A stretch of DNA of 64,000 bases from a virus: the IMG/VR virus record IMGVR_UViG_3300018916_000001, positions 87,200 to 151,199 of that record; one strand, given 5' to 3'. A program made the position numbers and the translations under genes. Positions 16,676-24,000 of the stretch are shown here, in pieces. The notes below the pieces were generated by a model, which searched no databases, was not told the DNA's origin, and saw only the letters and a list, made by a program, of their open reading frames with translations. Within the stretch, counting starts at the first letter, position 1, and the number at the start of each line of letters is the position of its first letter.

Positions 16676-17342
16676 TTTCTTTCTCCAGTAATTCTTCTAA
16701 CCAAGACTTAAATTCTTCTTTACTAAGTTCATCAAAAAACTCTCTAACATCTTTAAATTCTCTAAGCTCAGATTTAGGTGTATTGTGAAATTCTTCTATA
16801 ATTTCTCTCAAATGAGCTTGAAATTTAAAGTCATTATTTTCAACTTCATTTAACTTCTCATCAATTTCTTGTTCATTGTTTAAATCTTGTACTCCAATAC
16901 TTAAGAGATAATTCTTCCACTTCTCTTCTTCTACTTGTTCTTTATAGAGTTTAGCTTTTACTATTCTCTCCGCCATTTCTCTATTTCTTAGCTGATCAGC
17001 TTCTTCTCCACAAATAGAAGAGAGTCCAGAAGGTATATGAGTTACTTGTGCGTAATACTCAACTCTAGCTGTTTTCTGGTCTTTACCTTCTTGAGTATCT
17101 ATAAACTTACATTTAAGTTCTTTTGGGTCTATATAGAAATCATCAGGTTCTTCGTATATAAGATTTTCATACTCTTGACTTTTCTCCAAAATAAGTTTGT
17201 AGATGTTAGAATCTTTACTTATTAAATAGATTATCTCTACTCCATTATCAGTAATTAGCTCTTGTACTGGTCTAAAATTATAGTCTGTTGAAAGATTAGG
17301 ATTTTTACTACTGAAACATTCTACAAATATAGTTTCTATCAT
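16656..17342 (-). CDS. Peptide chain release factor-like domain protein with KDQ in place of GGQ
   Basis: A 228-residue protein whose residues about 72-140 align without gaps to the catalytic (RF-1/PF00472) domain of class I release factors. VTHIPSG (100-106) corresponds to R/ITHIPTG, and RNREMAERIVKAKLY (119-133) to KNKxxAxxxLKAKLY. Exactly ten residues before VTH lies GKDQ (86-89), at the position of the universal GGQ loop that catalyses peptidyl-tRNA hydrolysis. The catalytic glycines are therefore replaced, and the codon-recognition domain of RF1/RF2 is absent. The C-terminal 90 residues are acidic coiled helix. It might bind the ribosome without releasing peptide, or have another role; activity is unknown. 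Confidence 0.65.
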   Translation of the reverse strand: MIETIFVECFSSKNPNLSTDYNFRPVQELITDNGVEIIYLISKDSNIYKLILEKSQEYENLIYEEPDDFYIDPKELKCKFIDTQEGKDQKTARVEYYAQVTHIPSGLSSICGEEADQLRNREMAERIVKAKLYKEQVEEEKWKNYLLSIGVQDLNNEQEIDEKLNEVENNDFKFQAHLREIIEEFHNTPKSELREFKDVREFFDELSKEEFKSWLEELLEKENERSIH

Positions 17343-17350
17343 TTTTTCTA

Positions 17351-17584
17351 TTAGATATATTTAGCCCAACGATTTCTTTCTTCATCTATAAACCAATCAA
17401 GTTCATCTAGCAAAACTACATCTTCGAGAGATACAGCTATTGAATTCTTATTATACCCAAAATATAATTTATCTTCTACTATATCTATTAAACATCTAGG
17501 TTCATAACTTAAAAGAATTCTCATACCTTCTAATACTTGAAAGGTAGAATTCATTTTTACATCTTCTATAATTACTTGTGTCAT
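17351..17584 (-). CDS. Hypothetical 77-residue acidic protein
   Basis: A small protein with a central strand-helix pattern (QVLEGMRILLSYEPRCLIDI) and an acidic/aromatic C terminus. It resembles its upstream neighbour at 17585-17854, which has RGFSILLRYYPNLHLY, so the two are probable paralogues from tandem duplication. They are adjacent with a 0-8 base gap, indicating one operon. Function unknown. Confidence 0.65.
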   Translation of the reverse strand: MTQVIIEDVKMNSTFQVLEGMRILLSYEPRCLIDIVEDKLYFGYNKNSIAVSLEDVVLLDELDWFIDEERNRWAKYI

Positions 17585-17854
17585 TTAATAATTTATATTA
17601 GATAAATACCAGCCATACTCATATTTCCAAGAGAAAGTAGTAATAGAATTTTCTACCTTACTAAACTCCCATCCCCATTCTTTCAAATTTTTTACATCTT
17701 GTTCACTTATCTCTTTATCATCTGTATATAGAAGATAATATTGAGTTACACTTTCACAATATAAATGAAGGTTTGGATAATATCTTAGTAGAATTGAGAA
17801 CCCTCTTAGTAAACATTCAGTATCAAAGTTTTGAGGTTGAGGTATTTGAATCAT
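17585..17854 (-). CDS. Hypothetical 89-residue protein, paralogue of the next gene
   Basis: It contains LLRGFSILLRYYPNLHLY followed by acidic strands and LKEWGWEFSKVE, paralleling the downstream 77-residue protein (GMRILLSYEPRCLIDI, DELDWFIDEE). It is located immediately downstream of the tRNA-like gene at 17875-17973. No known domain. Confidence 0.65.
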   Translation of the reverse strand: MIQIPQPQNFDTECLLRGFSILLRYYPNLHLYCESVTQYYLLYTDDKEISEQDVKNLKEWGWEFSKVENSITTFSWKYEYGWYLSNINY

Positions 17855-17874
17855 TTATCTAACTCCTATAAAAA

Positions 17875-17973
17875 TGTCCTACTCACGAATCGAACGTGAA
17901 TACTACCTCATATAAGAGGCTGCTCTGACCCAAAGGACTGTGTTTATCAGATCTTCCGTTGAGCTAGTAGGAC
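17875..17973 (-). tRNA. tRNA-like gene with 28-nt insertion in the D loop
   Basis: A 99-nt minus-strand element. Acceptor GTCCTAC/GTAGGAC is perfect and is followed by A73. The T arm TCACG-TTCGATT-CGTGA is perfect and the variable loop is AGTAT. The D stem GCTC/GAGC is intact but encloses a 35-nt loop. The next hairpin GCCTC/GAGGT has a six-nt loop TTATAT, which would give anticodon TAT (Ile) with position 32 missing. The extra 28 nt include TCTGA...TCAGA, able to form its own stem. A second folding makes that stem the anticodon arm and GCCTC/GAGGT a long variable arm. Identity is therefore open: an interrupted, decayed or tRNA-mimicking RNA. Confidence 0.55.
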
Positions 17974-17980
17974 TTACAAA

Positions 17981-18166
17981 CTAATTAGTCTTTTGTATCC
18001 TCACTATTTTATTCTTTTTCTCTTCCTCTTTACGTTTTTCGTAATCACTTATGTGTTCCCCAGTCCACGACTCGTATAGTTCTTCTCTAATTAAAAGACC
18101 TCCAGTTACACAAGCAGCATTATAAGCAATAAAAAATCCAGTACCAATTATACTCATAGGTTCCAT
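17981..18166 (-). CDS. Small single-pass membrane protein
   Basis: 61 residues: a hydrophobic N-terminal segment (about residues 4-25, IIGTGFFIAYNAACVTGGLL) followed by a charged tail rich in Lys/Glu. It probably inserts in the membrane with a cytosolic tail. It lies directly upstream of the tRNA-like gene. Unknown role. Confidence 0.65.
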   Translation of the reverse strand: MEPMSIIGTGFFIAYNAACVTGGLLIREELYESWTGEHISDYEKRKEEEKKNKIVRIQKTN

Positions 18167-18196
18167 AATCTTTTTACCTCTAGTTTTATTTTTCTT

Positions 18197-18466
18197 CTAT
18201 AAATCATACATTAACTCTTCAACTCTTTCGTAACAATCATCGTAATACTTAGCTTCTCTTTCATCTACTACTTCTTCTATCTTTTCAATAACTACTCTAA
18301 ATCTTGTCCCTGTAGAAAAATCTCTAAGAAGTTTTTCAAGTTCTAGATACTCCTTTTCATTTAAAGTGAAAGCGTAAGAGATAAGTAGAGATAATACAGA
18401 ATAATTATCTGTTAACTCTTTATCTTTTATATCATCCCACCATTTTATAGTATTCAATTCAATCAT
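18197..18466 (-). CDS. Hypothetical 89-residue acidic helical protein
   Basis: An acidic, mainly helical protein with repeated Glu/Leu-rich segments (LNEKEYLELEKLLRDFSTG, VIEKIEEVVDEREAKYYDD). Its start overlaps the end of the HD-domain gene by 8 bases, so it is translationally coupled. No family recognised. Confidence 0.65.
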   Translation of the reverse strand: MIELNTIKWWDDIKDKELTDNYSVLSLLISYAFTLNEKEYLELEKLLRDFSTGTRFRVVIEKIEEVVDEREAKYYDDCYERVEELMYDL

Positions 18467-19040
18467 TCTTTTCTTCTAACTCTCTTAGCTCTTTTTGTCT
18501 ATATCTAGGTAATTCATCATTATCGAAATTAACTTCATCACTGTAAAGACCCTCCAAGTGTTCCCATAAGTCAATAATTATTCTATCTTTCTCATTTTCT
18601 CTATATAAAAGCTTCCTAAATCTAGGAAACTCTTTCTTATACATTTTATAGAGCTTAAGATTATTATCAATGCTAAACTCTGTATTTACAATTCTATCGG
18701 CTAATTTAATAGTCAAAGCTGCATAATTCTCTCTAGTTTTTGGAGCTGTCTTCTCAAGTATTTCTTCTCTATTTTTACCTGGTTCATTGGTTAAATCAAA
18801 TACCATATCTGCTACTTCACTACCAAATACTGATTTAAGAAGCTCGTAAGTAACAGGAGTATCTTCTAATGAATCATGTAACCAAGCACCAGAAAGTACA
18901 ATACCATCTTTTATACCAAACTCCTGTAAAGTTAGAACTACCTCTTCTAGATGTTTTGTATAAGGTAACTCCCCATAAAACTGATTTTTATGTACCAATC
19001 TAGCAAATAACTCTGCTTGTTCACTTAATAGCATTTTCAT
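18459..19040 (-). CDS. HD-domain hydrolase, RelA/SpoT-HD or MESH1-like
   Basis: A 193-residue HD metal-dependent phosphohydrolase. It has FARLVHKNQFYGELPYTKH (first His and the PYTKH motif), LSGAWLHDSLEDTPVTYELL (the HD dyad followed by EDT, as in RelA/SpoT hydrolase domains and MESH1), and IKLADRIVNTEFS (the final Asp). This set matches small alarmone hydrolases that remove the 3' pyrophosphate of (p)ppGpp. In a phage it could blunt the stringent response or act on another nucleotide. The family is clear from the motifs; the substrate is inferred. Confidence 0.8.
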   Translation of the reverse strand: MKMLLSEQAELFARLVHKNQFYGELPYTKHLEEVVLTLQEFGIKDGIVLSGAWLHDSLEDTPVTYELLKSVFGSEVADMVFDLTNEPGKNREEILEKTAPKTRENYAALTIKLADRIVNTEFSIDNNLKLYKMYKKEFPRFRKLLYRENEKDRIIIDLWEHLEGLYSDEVNFDNDELPRYRQKELRELEEKND

Positions 19041-19323
19041 TTAATTTCTCTATATCTAATAACTTTGTGTTCAAGTAATCTAAACTGCACTTAGTTTGCT
19101 TTATTTGTCTTTCTAAATATTCCTTCTCTCTTATAAGAAAAACATCTACCTCTTTCTTCATCTTATCTATTAGCTGTTCTACTGTATCAGCGTAATGTCT
19201 ATAAATATAGTAGTAAATATCTGAATTATAAATCTTACTATATAACGTACCTATTAACTTTTGGTTTTTCTTACTTTGACAAATAGTTATATAAAAGCCT
19301 TTATAGTTAATTTGAGTTCGCAT
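19021..19323 (-). CDS. Small HicB-like-fold protein, unknown function
   Basis: 100 residues. The N terminus INYKGFYITICQSKKNQKLIG has the pattern aromatic-Lys-Gly-aromatic strand, then a charged turn, then a Gly-ended strand. It is followed by a helix (ADTVEQLIDKMKKEVDVFLI) and a coiled C-terminal segment. This beta-beta-helix pattern recurs in many small genes of this window and resembles HicB antitoxins. It overlaps the HD gene by 20 bases. Confidence 0.65.
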   Translation of the reverse strand: MRTQINYKGFYITICQSKKNQKLIGTLYSKIYNSDIYYYIYRHYADTVEQLIDKMKKEVDVFLIREKEYLERQIKQTKCSLDYLNTKLLDIEKLNENAIK

Positions 19324-19325
19324 AG

Positions 19326-19697
19326 TTAACCTCCTACATTTTCCCTATTCATCCAATTAAGACAGTTAATAATTATATCTCCATGACACTTCTCATCTTC
19401 CTTACACCAACAGACTAATTTCAATGGTTCATGACCTAATTCCTCTCTAAATCTAATATCAGCTAATAACCAATCAAGAGTTTGTTTAGCTTCAGTATTA
19501 GCTTGAATTTGATTCCATAACCAACGTCTATATTTCTGTACTACCTCTTCTCTTGTACTGTCTTTACCAATCTTATACGGATTAGCTAATGTAGATTGAG
19601 GTAAACCAATATACTTACTGCCACGACCTATATAAAAACAATCTTTGTCAAACTCTATATCTTTTATGCAAACTCTTTTGACATTTAGCTTATTCAT
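19326..19697 (-). CDS. DUF4326-family protein
   Basis: A 123-residue protein matching DUF4326: FYIGRGSKYIGLPQSTLANP, the REEVVQKYRRWLWNQI helix, and a C-terminal CWCKEDEKCHGDIIINCL motif with Cys/His residues. The family is frequent in phages and bacterial genomes; its biochemical role is not established to my knowledge. It overlaps its upstream neighbour by 8 bases and is followed 2 bases later by a HicB-like small gene. Confidence 0.8.
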   Translation of the reverse strand: MNKLNVKRVCIKDIEFDKDCFYIGRGSKYIGLPQSTLANPYKIGKDSTREEVVQKYRRWLWNQIQANTEAKQTLDWLLADIRFREELGHEPLKLVCWCKEDEKCHGDIIINCLNWMNRENVGG

Positions 19698-19911
19698 TAG
19701 TTATCTCTACTACTCTAGAATAATTTTGTGCTATCTCTAGTAGAAGTTCTGAGTTTTCTAACAACCAAATAGCTGCTTTTCTATTTTTATCTAAAAAACT
19801 ATAATCTGTTTCTATAGGTAATTGAGGATTATCCCACCAATCAGGATTACGTCTAGCTACATAAGGAAACTCTCTAAGTAATACTTTTATTTCGTCTTTA
19901 TTTATTTTCAT
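19690..19911 (-). CDS. Hypothetical 73-residue protein
   Basis: A small Trp-rich protein (RRNPDWWDNPQLPIE, and KAAIWLLENSELLLEI near the C terminus). It starts at the last base of the adenine-methyltransferase stop region and overlaps the DUF4326 gene, forming one translationally coupled string. No domain recognised. Confidence 0.6.
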   Translation of the reverse strand: MKINKDEIKVLLREFPYVARRNPDWWDNPQLPIETDYSFLDKNRKAAIWLLENSELLLEIAQNYSRVVEITNE

Positions 19912-20495
19912 TAGATAATCCCTAAACTTCTTAAGTCTTCTATATCACATCTCATAGCTAACTTAGAAAATAATCTATGACCAATATGAACTTTCCCTAA
20001 CTTACTCATTACTTGGTTCCATTTATAGAAATCCTGACCTAAATAGAACATTACTACTGGAAATGGTGAAGAATCTTTATTGCTCGTATTCTCAAATTTA
20101 ACCCTTTTATCTAACTCACAAAAGGGATAAGGATAAAGTAACTTATACTTCTGAGTAGATACATCAGACTTAATCAATATAACTGCTTTTTCTACTTTAC
20201 CCTTTTCATAAGACTCGATTAATTTAGGAATTGCTAATTTAGATAGTGAGAAAGGCGGATTTAACCATACTCTTCCATACCAATCTTTAGTTAATCCATC
20301 ATCTTCTTTAGTGTAGATATTACTAGCTTTTATTGTTTTATTAGCTATTAGATTAGTCATTGGGTCTAAATCAATCCCACCCATAACTTCTCTAGCAGCT
20401 TCAATTAAATAGCTAGGAGTATTATGTTCGTCGGAGTTCTTAGACGTGAGAGTCTTTAATGTTTTCTTAGAGCTAGTAGAATCAATAATAATCAT
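19911..20495 (-). CDS. Phage-type DNA N6-adenine methyltransferase (Dam-like)
   Basis: A 194-residue protein of the phage Dam family (PF05869-like). It opens with a target-entry segment DEHNTPSYLIEAAREVMGG and the IDLDPMT motif. It then shows YTKEDDGLTKDW and the catalytic NPPF in VWLNPPFSLSKLAIPKL, followed by AVILIKSDVSTQKY and PFPVVMFYLG. The length fits the family. It transfers a methyl group from S-adenosylmethionine to adenine N6, and in phages commonly protects DNA from host restriction. No cognate restriction gene is adjacent. Confidence 0.88.
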   Translation of the reverse strand: MIIIDSTSSKKTLKTLTSKNSDEHNTPSYLIEAAREVMGGIDLDPMTNLIANKTIKASNIYTKEDDGLTKDWYGRVWLNPPFSLSKLAIPKLIESYEKGKVEKAVILIKSDVSTQKYKLLYPYPFCELDKRVKFENTSNKDSSPFPVVMFYLGQDFYKWNQVMSKLGKVHIGHRLFSKLAMRCDIEDLRSLGII

Positions 20496-20502
20496 AAAGT
20501 TA

Positions 20503-20934
20503 CTAATTCCTCTCTACTACTCTATTATCTATTTCAGTGTATATCTTAGGTGGAGGTAACAATTCCGGTACATAACCTATAACTCTTAAATCAACATTAT
20601 ATTTTTTAGCATTATCGATTGTATGTTTTGTACCTTTACTCGTCCCATTCCAGAAACAAATACAGTGAGTAGCATATTTCAACATTTCAATATTTCTTAC
20701 CATTCCAGCGCTTTTACCTTTTTCCCAATCAGGTATAAATTTCTTTACTTTATAATCTCTACTTTTAGCATAAGCTTCTCCTAACCTATCTGCACCTCTA
20801 GCACCACCAGATACAATTTCTACTTCACATTCTTCTTTTAAAATTTCTTCTAGATATCTATCAACTTCTCTATCTAATAGTTCTGGATTATTAAAATCTC
20901 TAGAACCTGCAATAATCAATTTTATGTCTACCAT
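20503..20934 (-). CDS. SLOG-superfamily (DUF2493/YspA-like) protein
   Basis: 143 residues with the Rossmann-like SLOG signature: IIAGSRDFNNPELLDREVDR at the N terminus, VEIVSGGARGADRLGEAYA (the nucleotide-binding GGARGAD loop) and ATHCICFWNGTSKGTKHTI. SLOG proteins bind nucleotides or nucleotide-derived ligands; the phage forms are of unknown function but are often found near NAD- or nucleotide-processing genes. It is coupled to the gene upstream by a 7-base overlap. Confidence 0.85.
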   Translation of the reverse strand: MVDIKLIIAGSRDFNNPELLDREVDRYLEEILKEECEVEIVSGGARGADRLGEAYAKSRDYKVKKFIPDWEKGKSAGMVRNIEMLKYATHCICFWNGTSKGTKHTIDNAKKYNVDLRVIGYVPELLPPPKIYTEIDNRVVERN

Positions 20935-21380
20935 TGTTTACCACTTTTATTGTAATTAACTAATTGATAATGAATATTCACTTGTTCTAATAGTTTATCA
21001 ATGTACTTCTCAAAAGAAGCTCTAACTCTTTCTATATTCTGTCCTTTAAAAGTAGGAGCTGCCATATTAGTACCAGGTAAACTACCTATTAATTTTCCAG
21101 AACTATCTTTACTAACTCTTAATTTAAAGTCTTTATAGGTAAGAATTATACTATTGCTTTTCTCTAACTCTTTCTGTTTCTCATAGTATTCCTTTAAGCC
21201 TTCATCTACTTTCTTTTCAAACACTTCTCTTAATTCTTTTACGGTTACTCCAGATACATCGTAATAAACACCACTAGCTACAGGAAAATATTTATTCTTT
21301 CTAATTCTTCCTATTAAATAATCATCAGAATGAACATAAACATCTAAAATAAAACCTAGATACTCTAATGTATTACTCAT
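20928..21380 (-). CDS. Protein with two HicB-like repeats
   Basis: 150 residues with two copies of the small-fold pattern: LEYLGFILDVYVHSDDYLIG followed by a helix (VKELREVFEKKVDEGLKEYY), and LTYKDFKLRVSKDSSGKLIG followed by a helix (RVRASFEKYIDKLLEQ). Each resembles a HicB antitoxin-type partial RNase H fold. No HicA-like toxin is nearby. It is the first gene after the terminator at 21400. Confidence 0.65.
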   Translation of the reverse strand: MSNTLEYLGFILDVYVHSDDYLIGRIRKNKYFPVASGVYYDVSGVTVKELREVFEKKVDEGLKEYYEKQKELEKSNSIILTYKDFKLRVSKDSSGKLIGSLPGTNMAAPTFKGQNIERVRASFEKYIDKLLEQVNIHYQLVNYNKSGKQW

Positions 21381-21399
21381 TTTTCTTTTCCTATAGAAG

Positions 21400-21423
21400 A
21401 AAAAGGGAGCTATTAAAACTCCC
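21400..21423 (-). terminator. Rho-independent terminator
   Basis: The minus strand reads GGGAG, a nine-base loop, CTCCC and then TTTTTCTT. It separates the XRE-type regulator gene from the cluster that begins at 21380. Confidence 0.8.
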
Positions 21424-21434
21424 TCATAAACTAC

Positions 21435-22295
21435 TTATTTACTATAATATCTATCGAAATAATCTTTCTTTACGTCTAATCTACTTAAATAGAGTAAATC
21501 TCCAAATAACTGATAAATATCTTCTAACTTTTCACTTAATGTACTAGCACTAAAATTAAGACTCACATCTTTCTCATATAATATATCTAAATGTTTTTGA
21601 TATTGTTGCAATTCTGGTTCATGTATTTCTTCTTGCTTCACTTTCTCTACTACATTTTCAATATCTTCTATTCCTTCTGGAGATTCTATATTAATCAATC
21701 TTAATTTACTAGAATGACTACTATCATGTATAAATATAGGAGATAAATCTATATCTACATAACTAGCATTTTTATATTGATTGCTGTTAGTAATAAGTCT
21801 TAGATAACAAGTAATACCATTACTATGCTTAATAATATATAAGAGAACTTTCTTCGGTGTATTATTAGATACATTAAGGTAGTTTAGAAAAGATCTAAAA
21901 TATTCATCTTTAATTAGCGCATATCTATACTCAAAAGAATTATCAACATACTCACTATATTCGGAAGACCTATAGTAGAGGTTAAATTTAATTTGAGTTG
22001 GATCATCATCTCTAAAATCTCTAAACACTAGATTCTTGAATGCAAGAGTAATAATTTCACTTGTTGGATAAGATTTTTTATCTTCCATAGTATTTTCTTC
22101 TTTCTTAAGCTCAATGTTCATGATATATCCTAACTTACTAAAGATTTCGATTAGTGTTTCTACAGTCGGTACATTTTTGCCAGACTCAATTTTAGAAAGA
22201 TAAGGTTGTTCAATGCCAATAATCTTAGAGAACTGAACTTGAGTTAAACCTAAATCTTTCCTTATCTTAGTGATTTCTTTTGCAATGTTGAACAT
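21435..22295 (-). CDS. XRE-type HTH protein with large C-terminal domain
   Basis: 286 residues. Residues 3-57 are a clear Xre/Cro helix-turn-helix (ITKIRKDLGLTQVQFSKIIG, then IEQPYLSKIESGKNVPTVETL). The remaining 230 residues are beta-rich with no family recognised (YPTSEIITLAFKNLVFRDF) and end in a helical segment. The gene is bounded by terminators on both sides (22305 and 21400), so it is an independent transcription unit, fitting a phage regulator. The C-terminal domain may sense a ligand or partner, which is inference. Confidence 0.8.
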   Translation of the reverse strand: MFNIAKEITKIRKDLGLTQVQFSKIIGIEQPYLSKIESGKNVPTVETLIEIFSKLGYIMNIELKKEENTMEDKKSYPTSEIITLAFKNLVFRDFRDDDPTQIKFNLYYRSSEYSEYVDNSFEYRYALIKDEYFRSFLNYLNVSNNTPKKVLLYIIKHSNGITCYLRLITNSNQYKNASYVDIDLSPIFIHDSSHSSKLRLINIESPEGIEDIENVVEKVKQEEIHEPELQQYQKHLDILYEKDVSLNFSASTLSEKLEDIYQLFGDLLYLSRLDVKKDYFDRYYSK

Positions 22296-22300
22296 AAAAT

Positions 22301-22329
22301 TAAAGACTCCCTAATATTAGTAGAGAGTC
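22301..22329 (-). terminator. Rho-independent terminator
   Basis: The minus strand reads GACTCTC, an eleven-base loop, GGGAGTC and TTTAATTTT: a seven-pair stem with one wobble, between the broken TacA-like gene and the XRE-type gene. Confidence 0.75.
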
Positions 22330-22350
22330 ATAGCTTTTACATCTTAGATA

Positions 22351-22569
22351 TTACTTAGTCTTATCATTAAAACCAAAAATATCCTCGTAGTTTTTAGCAG
22401 CTTTCTTAAGCGATTCATTAGGTTCGGGTGAGTTTTCTATAATTTCCCATAGTTGTTCTGCATCTTCTCTACTCAACCTAATAGACTTACTAGACTTTTC
22501 CATTTTTGGAGTTCGAGCAATTAGATTAAACTTGAGAGCTGTACGAGCTAACTATTGTCTAAATCCCAT
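22351..22569 (-). pseudogene. DUF1778/TacA-like antitoxin gene with in-frame TAG
   Basis: From an ATG at 22569 with a strong GGAG site the frame reads MGFRQ, an amber TAG (22554-22552), and then about 66 further codons to TAA at 22351. The C-terminal part, SIRLSREDAEQLWEIIENS then PEPNESLKK, matches the DUF1778/TacA antitoxin tail (LSxEDxxxFxxxLDxPPxPNxxL). An internal ATG at 22503 would give a 50-residue product. No GNAT toxin adjoins it. It may be a nonsense mutant, an amber readthrough gene, or internally initiated. TAG is used as a normal stop elsewhere in the window. Confidence 0.6.
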
Positions 22570-22606
22570 AATAAGTATCTCCTGTAAACGTTATATTTTA
22601 CTTCTA

Positions 22607-23071
22607 CTAATTACTATTTCTAAGATATGTACAATACGTTAACTCCTCTCTAGTTTGTTGCCTACTTAATATCCACTTACTATAATCAATATTCAAGTAA
22701 CAATCTCCAATAAAAGATCTATGTATATGAGTAATCACCATCATATTCGCCAAAGGTAAAAATAATTCATATATAGTTTTACCACCTATAACCCAAAAAT
22801 CCCTATTAGTTTTTATTATTTCTTCTACACTTTTAGAAATTTTAACTTGAGTATAGTCTAGACTGTTCAATTTAGAACTTAAAACTATATTAGTTCTTCC
22901 TTTTAAAGGTTCTGAATTTAAATCATGTAAAAAGGTAGTAGCTCCCATGACTACTGTAGAATTAACGGTTAGTTCCTTAAATCTTTTTAAATCTTCGGAA
23001 TAATACCAAGGTAACTTGTTTTTATTACCTATTACATTGTTGAGGCTAATAGCACTAATTAGCTTTATCAT
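22607..23071 (-). CDS. folA: Dihydrofolate reductase
   Basis: 154 residues with all DHFR landmarks: ISAISLNNVIGNKNKLPWYY (N-terminal strand, Met20-type loop and Trp), DLKRFKELTVNSTVVMGATTF (NADPH site), KGRTNIVLSSK and FWVIGGKTIYELFLPLAN (GG motif). It reduces dihydrofolate to tetrahydrofolate using NADPH. It overlaps the thymidylate synthase gene by 17 bases, so the two are coupled: ThyA produces dihydrofolate and DHFR recycles it. Length and order are typical of phages. Confidence 0.95.
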   Translation of the reverse strand: MIKLISAISLNNVIGNKNKLPWYYSEDLKRFKELTVNSTVVMGATTFLHDLNSEPLKGRTNIVLSSKLNSLDYTQVKISKSVEEIIKTNRDFWVIGGKTIYELFLPLANMMVITHIHRSFIGDCYLNIDYSKWILSRQQTREELTYCTYLRNSN

Positions 23072-23993
23072 AACCCCCTACAACGGTCAACGGAATGATA
23101 ATTGCGTCATTTGGTTTATAATTACTTATTTCAAAATCTTCAAATACAAAATCAGTTAAATAGTTTTGCCCTTTATCTTTCATATTTAGCTGTGGAAAAG
23201 GACTAGGAGTACGCTCTAATTGTTTTTGCAGTGGTTCAATCTGGTCGGAATATATGTGAACATCATCTAACATAACAATCAACTCTCCTGGTTCATAGTT
23301 ACAACATTTAGAATACAGATGAGTTAATAATCCGTACTGAGCAATATTAAACCCTAGTCCCGTACCTATATCTGAACTCCTAAATTTAACACTTAGACTT
23401 AATCTACTATTAGATACATTTACTGTGTAAGTGAAACCACAAGCAGGTAGTAATACACTCTCCCTACCACATTCATCTGCCATTGAGTATACTTCTTCTG
23501 GATTCCAATAACTAACCACATAACTTTTTCTGTCTGGGTTTTTCTTAATACTATCAATTACCCATTTAGTTTGGTCTAAATAACCAGAATCAAATCTCCA
23601 TTTAGTGCTATTACTGTAATGGGTTGGAATAGTGAACACTTTACGTTTTAGTAAAATTTCTTCTACAAACTCTTCTAAAGAGATATTAGAATCAATATAA
23701 TTTTGTTGGTAGTATTTATATGCAAATTCATTCCAAATGTTTACTCTTTGCTGAGCTAGTTCTGCTACATTATTAGTTCCAGATAAAAACCATAGTATTT
23801 CTTTAAATGCGCCTTTCCAGAATAGTTTCTTAGTTGTAAGAATAGGAATACTATGGTTAGCCAGATTAAATCTAAGTAGCCTTCCAAATACAGAAAGAAT
23901 ATATTTGTCTTCTACTCCATAAATAGCTTTTTTAGTACCATTAATCAAAACATCTCTAATTAAATCTAAATACTGCTGTTCTTCTAAATTCAT
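23055..23993 (-). CDS. thyA: Thymidylate synthase
   Basis: A 312-residue ThyA. The active-site Cys lies in SVLLPACGFTYTVNV. Substrate-site motifs are FRSSDIGTGLGFNIAQYGLL (the RSxDxxxGLxFNIA signature) and DDVHIYSDQIEPLQKQLERTP. It methylates dUMP to dTMP with methylenetetrahydrofolate. The usual PCH at the active site reads PACG, a small deviation around the nucleophile also seen in some divergent ThyA. It is upstream of and coupled to DHFR. Confidence 0.95.
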   Translation of the reverse strand: MNLEEQQYLDLIRDVLINGTKKAIYGVEDKYILSVFGRLLRFNLANHSIPILTTKKLFWKGAFKEILWFLSGTNNVAELAQQRVNIWNEFAYKYYQQNYIDSNISLEEFVEEILLKRKVFTIPTHYSNSTKWRFDSGYLDQTKWVIDSIKKNPDRKSYVVSYWNPEEVYSMADECGRESVLLPACGFTYTVNVSNSRLSLSVKFRSSDIGTGLGFNIAQYGLLTHLYSKCCNYEPGELIVMLDDVHIYSDQIEPLQKQLERTPSPFPQLNMKDKGQNYLTDFVFEDFEISNYKPNDAIIIPLTVVGGYDKAN

Positions 23994-24000
23994 AATATTA

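Noticed and set aside
16455-16691. Plus-strand ORF after the portal gene
   Set aside because: Antisense to the frame-broken gene at 16428-16675, with no ribosome site; composition is the mirror of the minus-strand coding.
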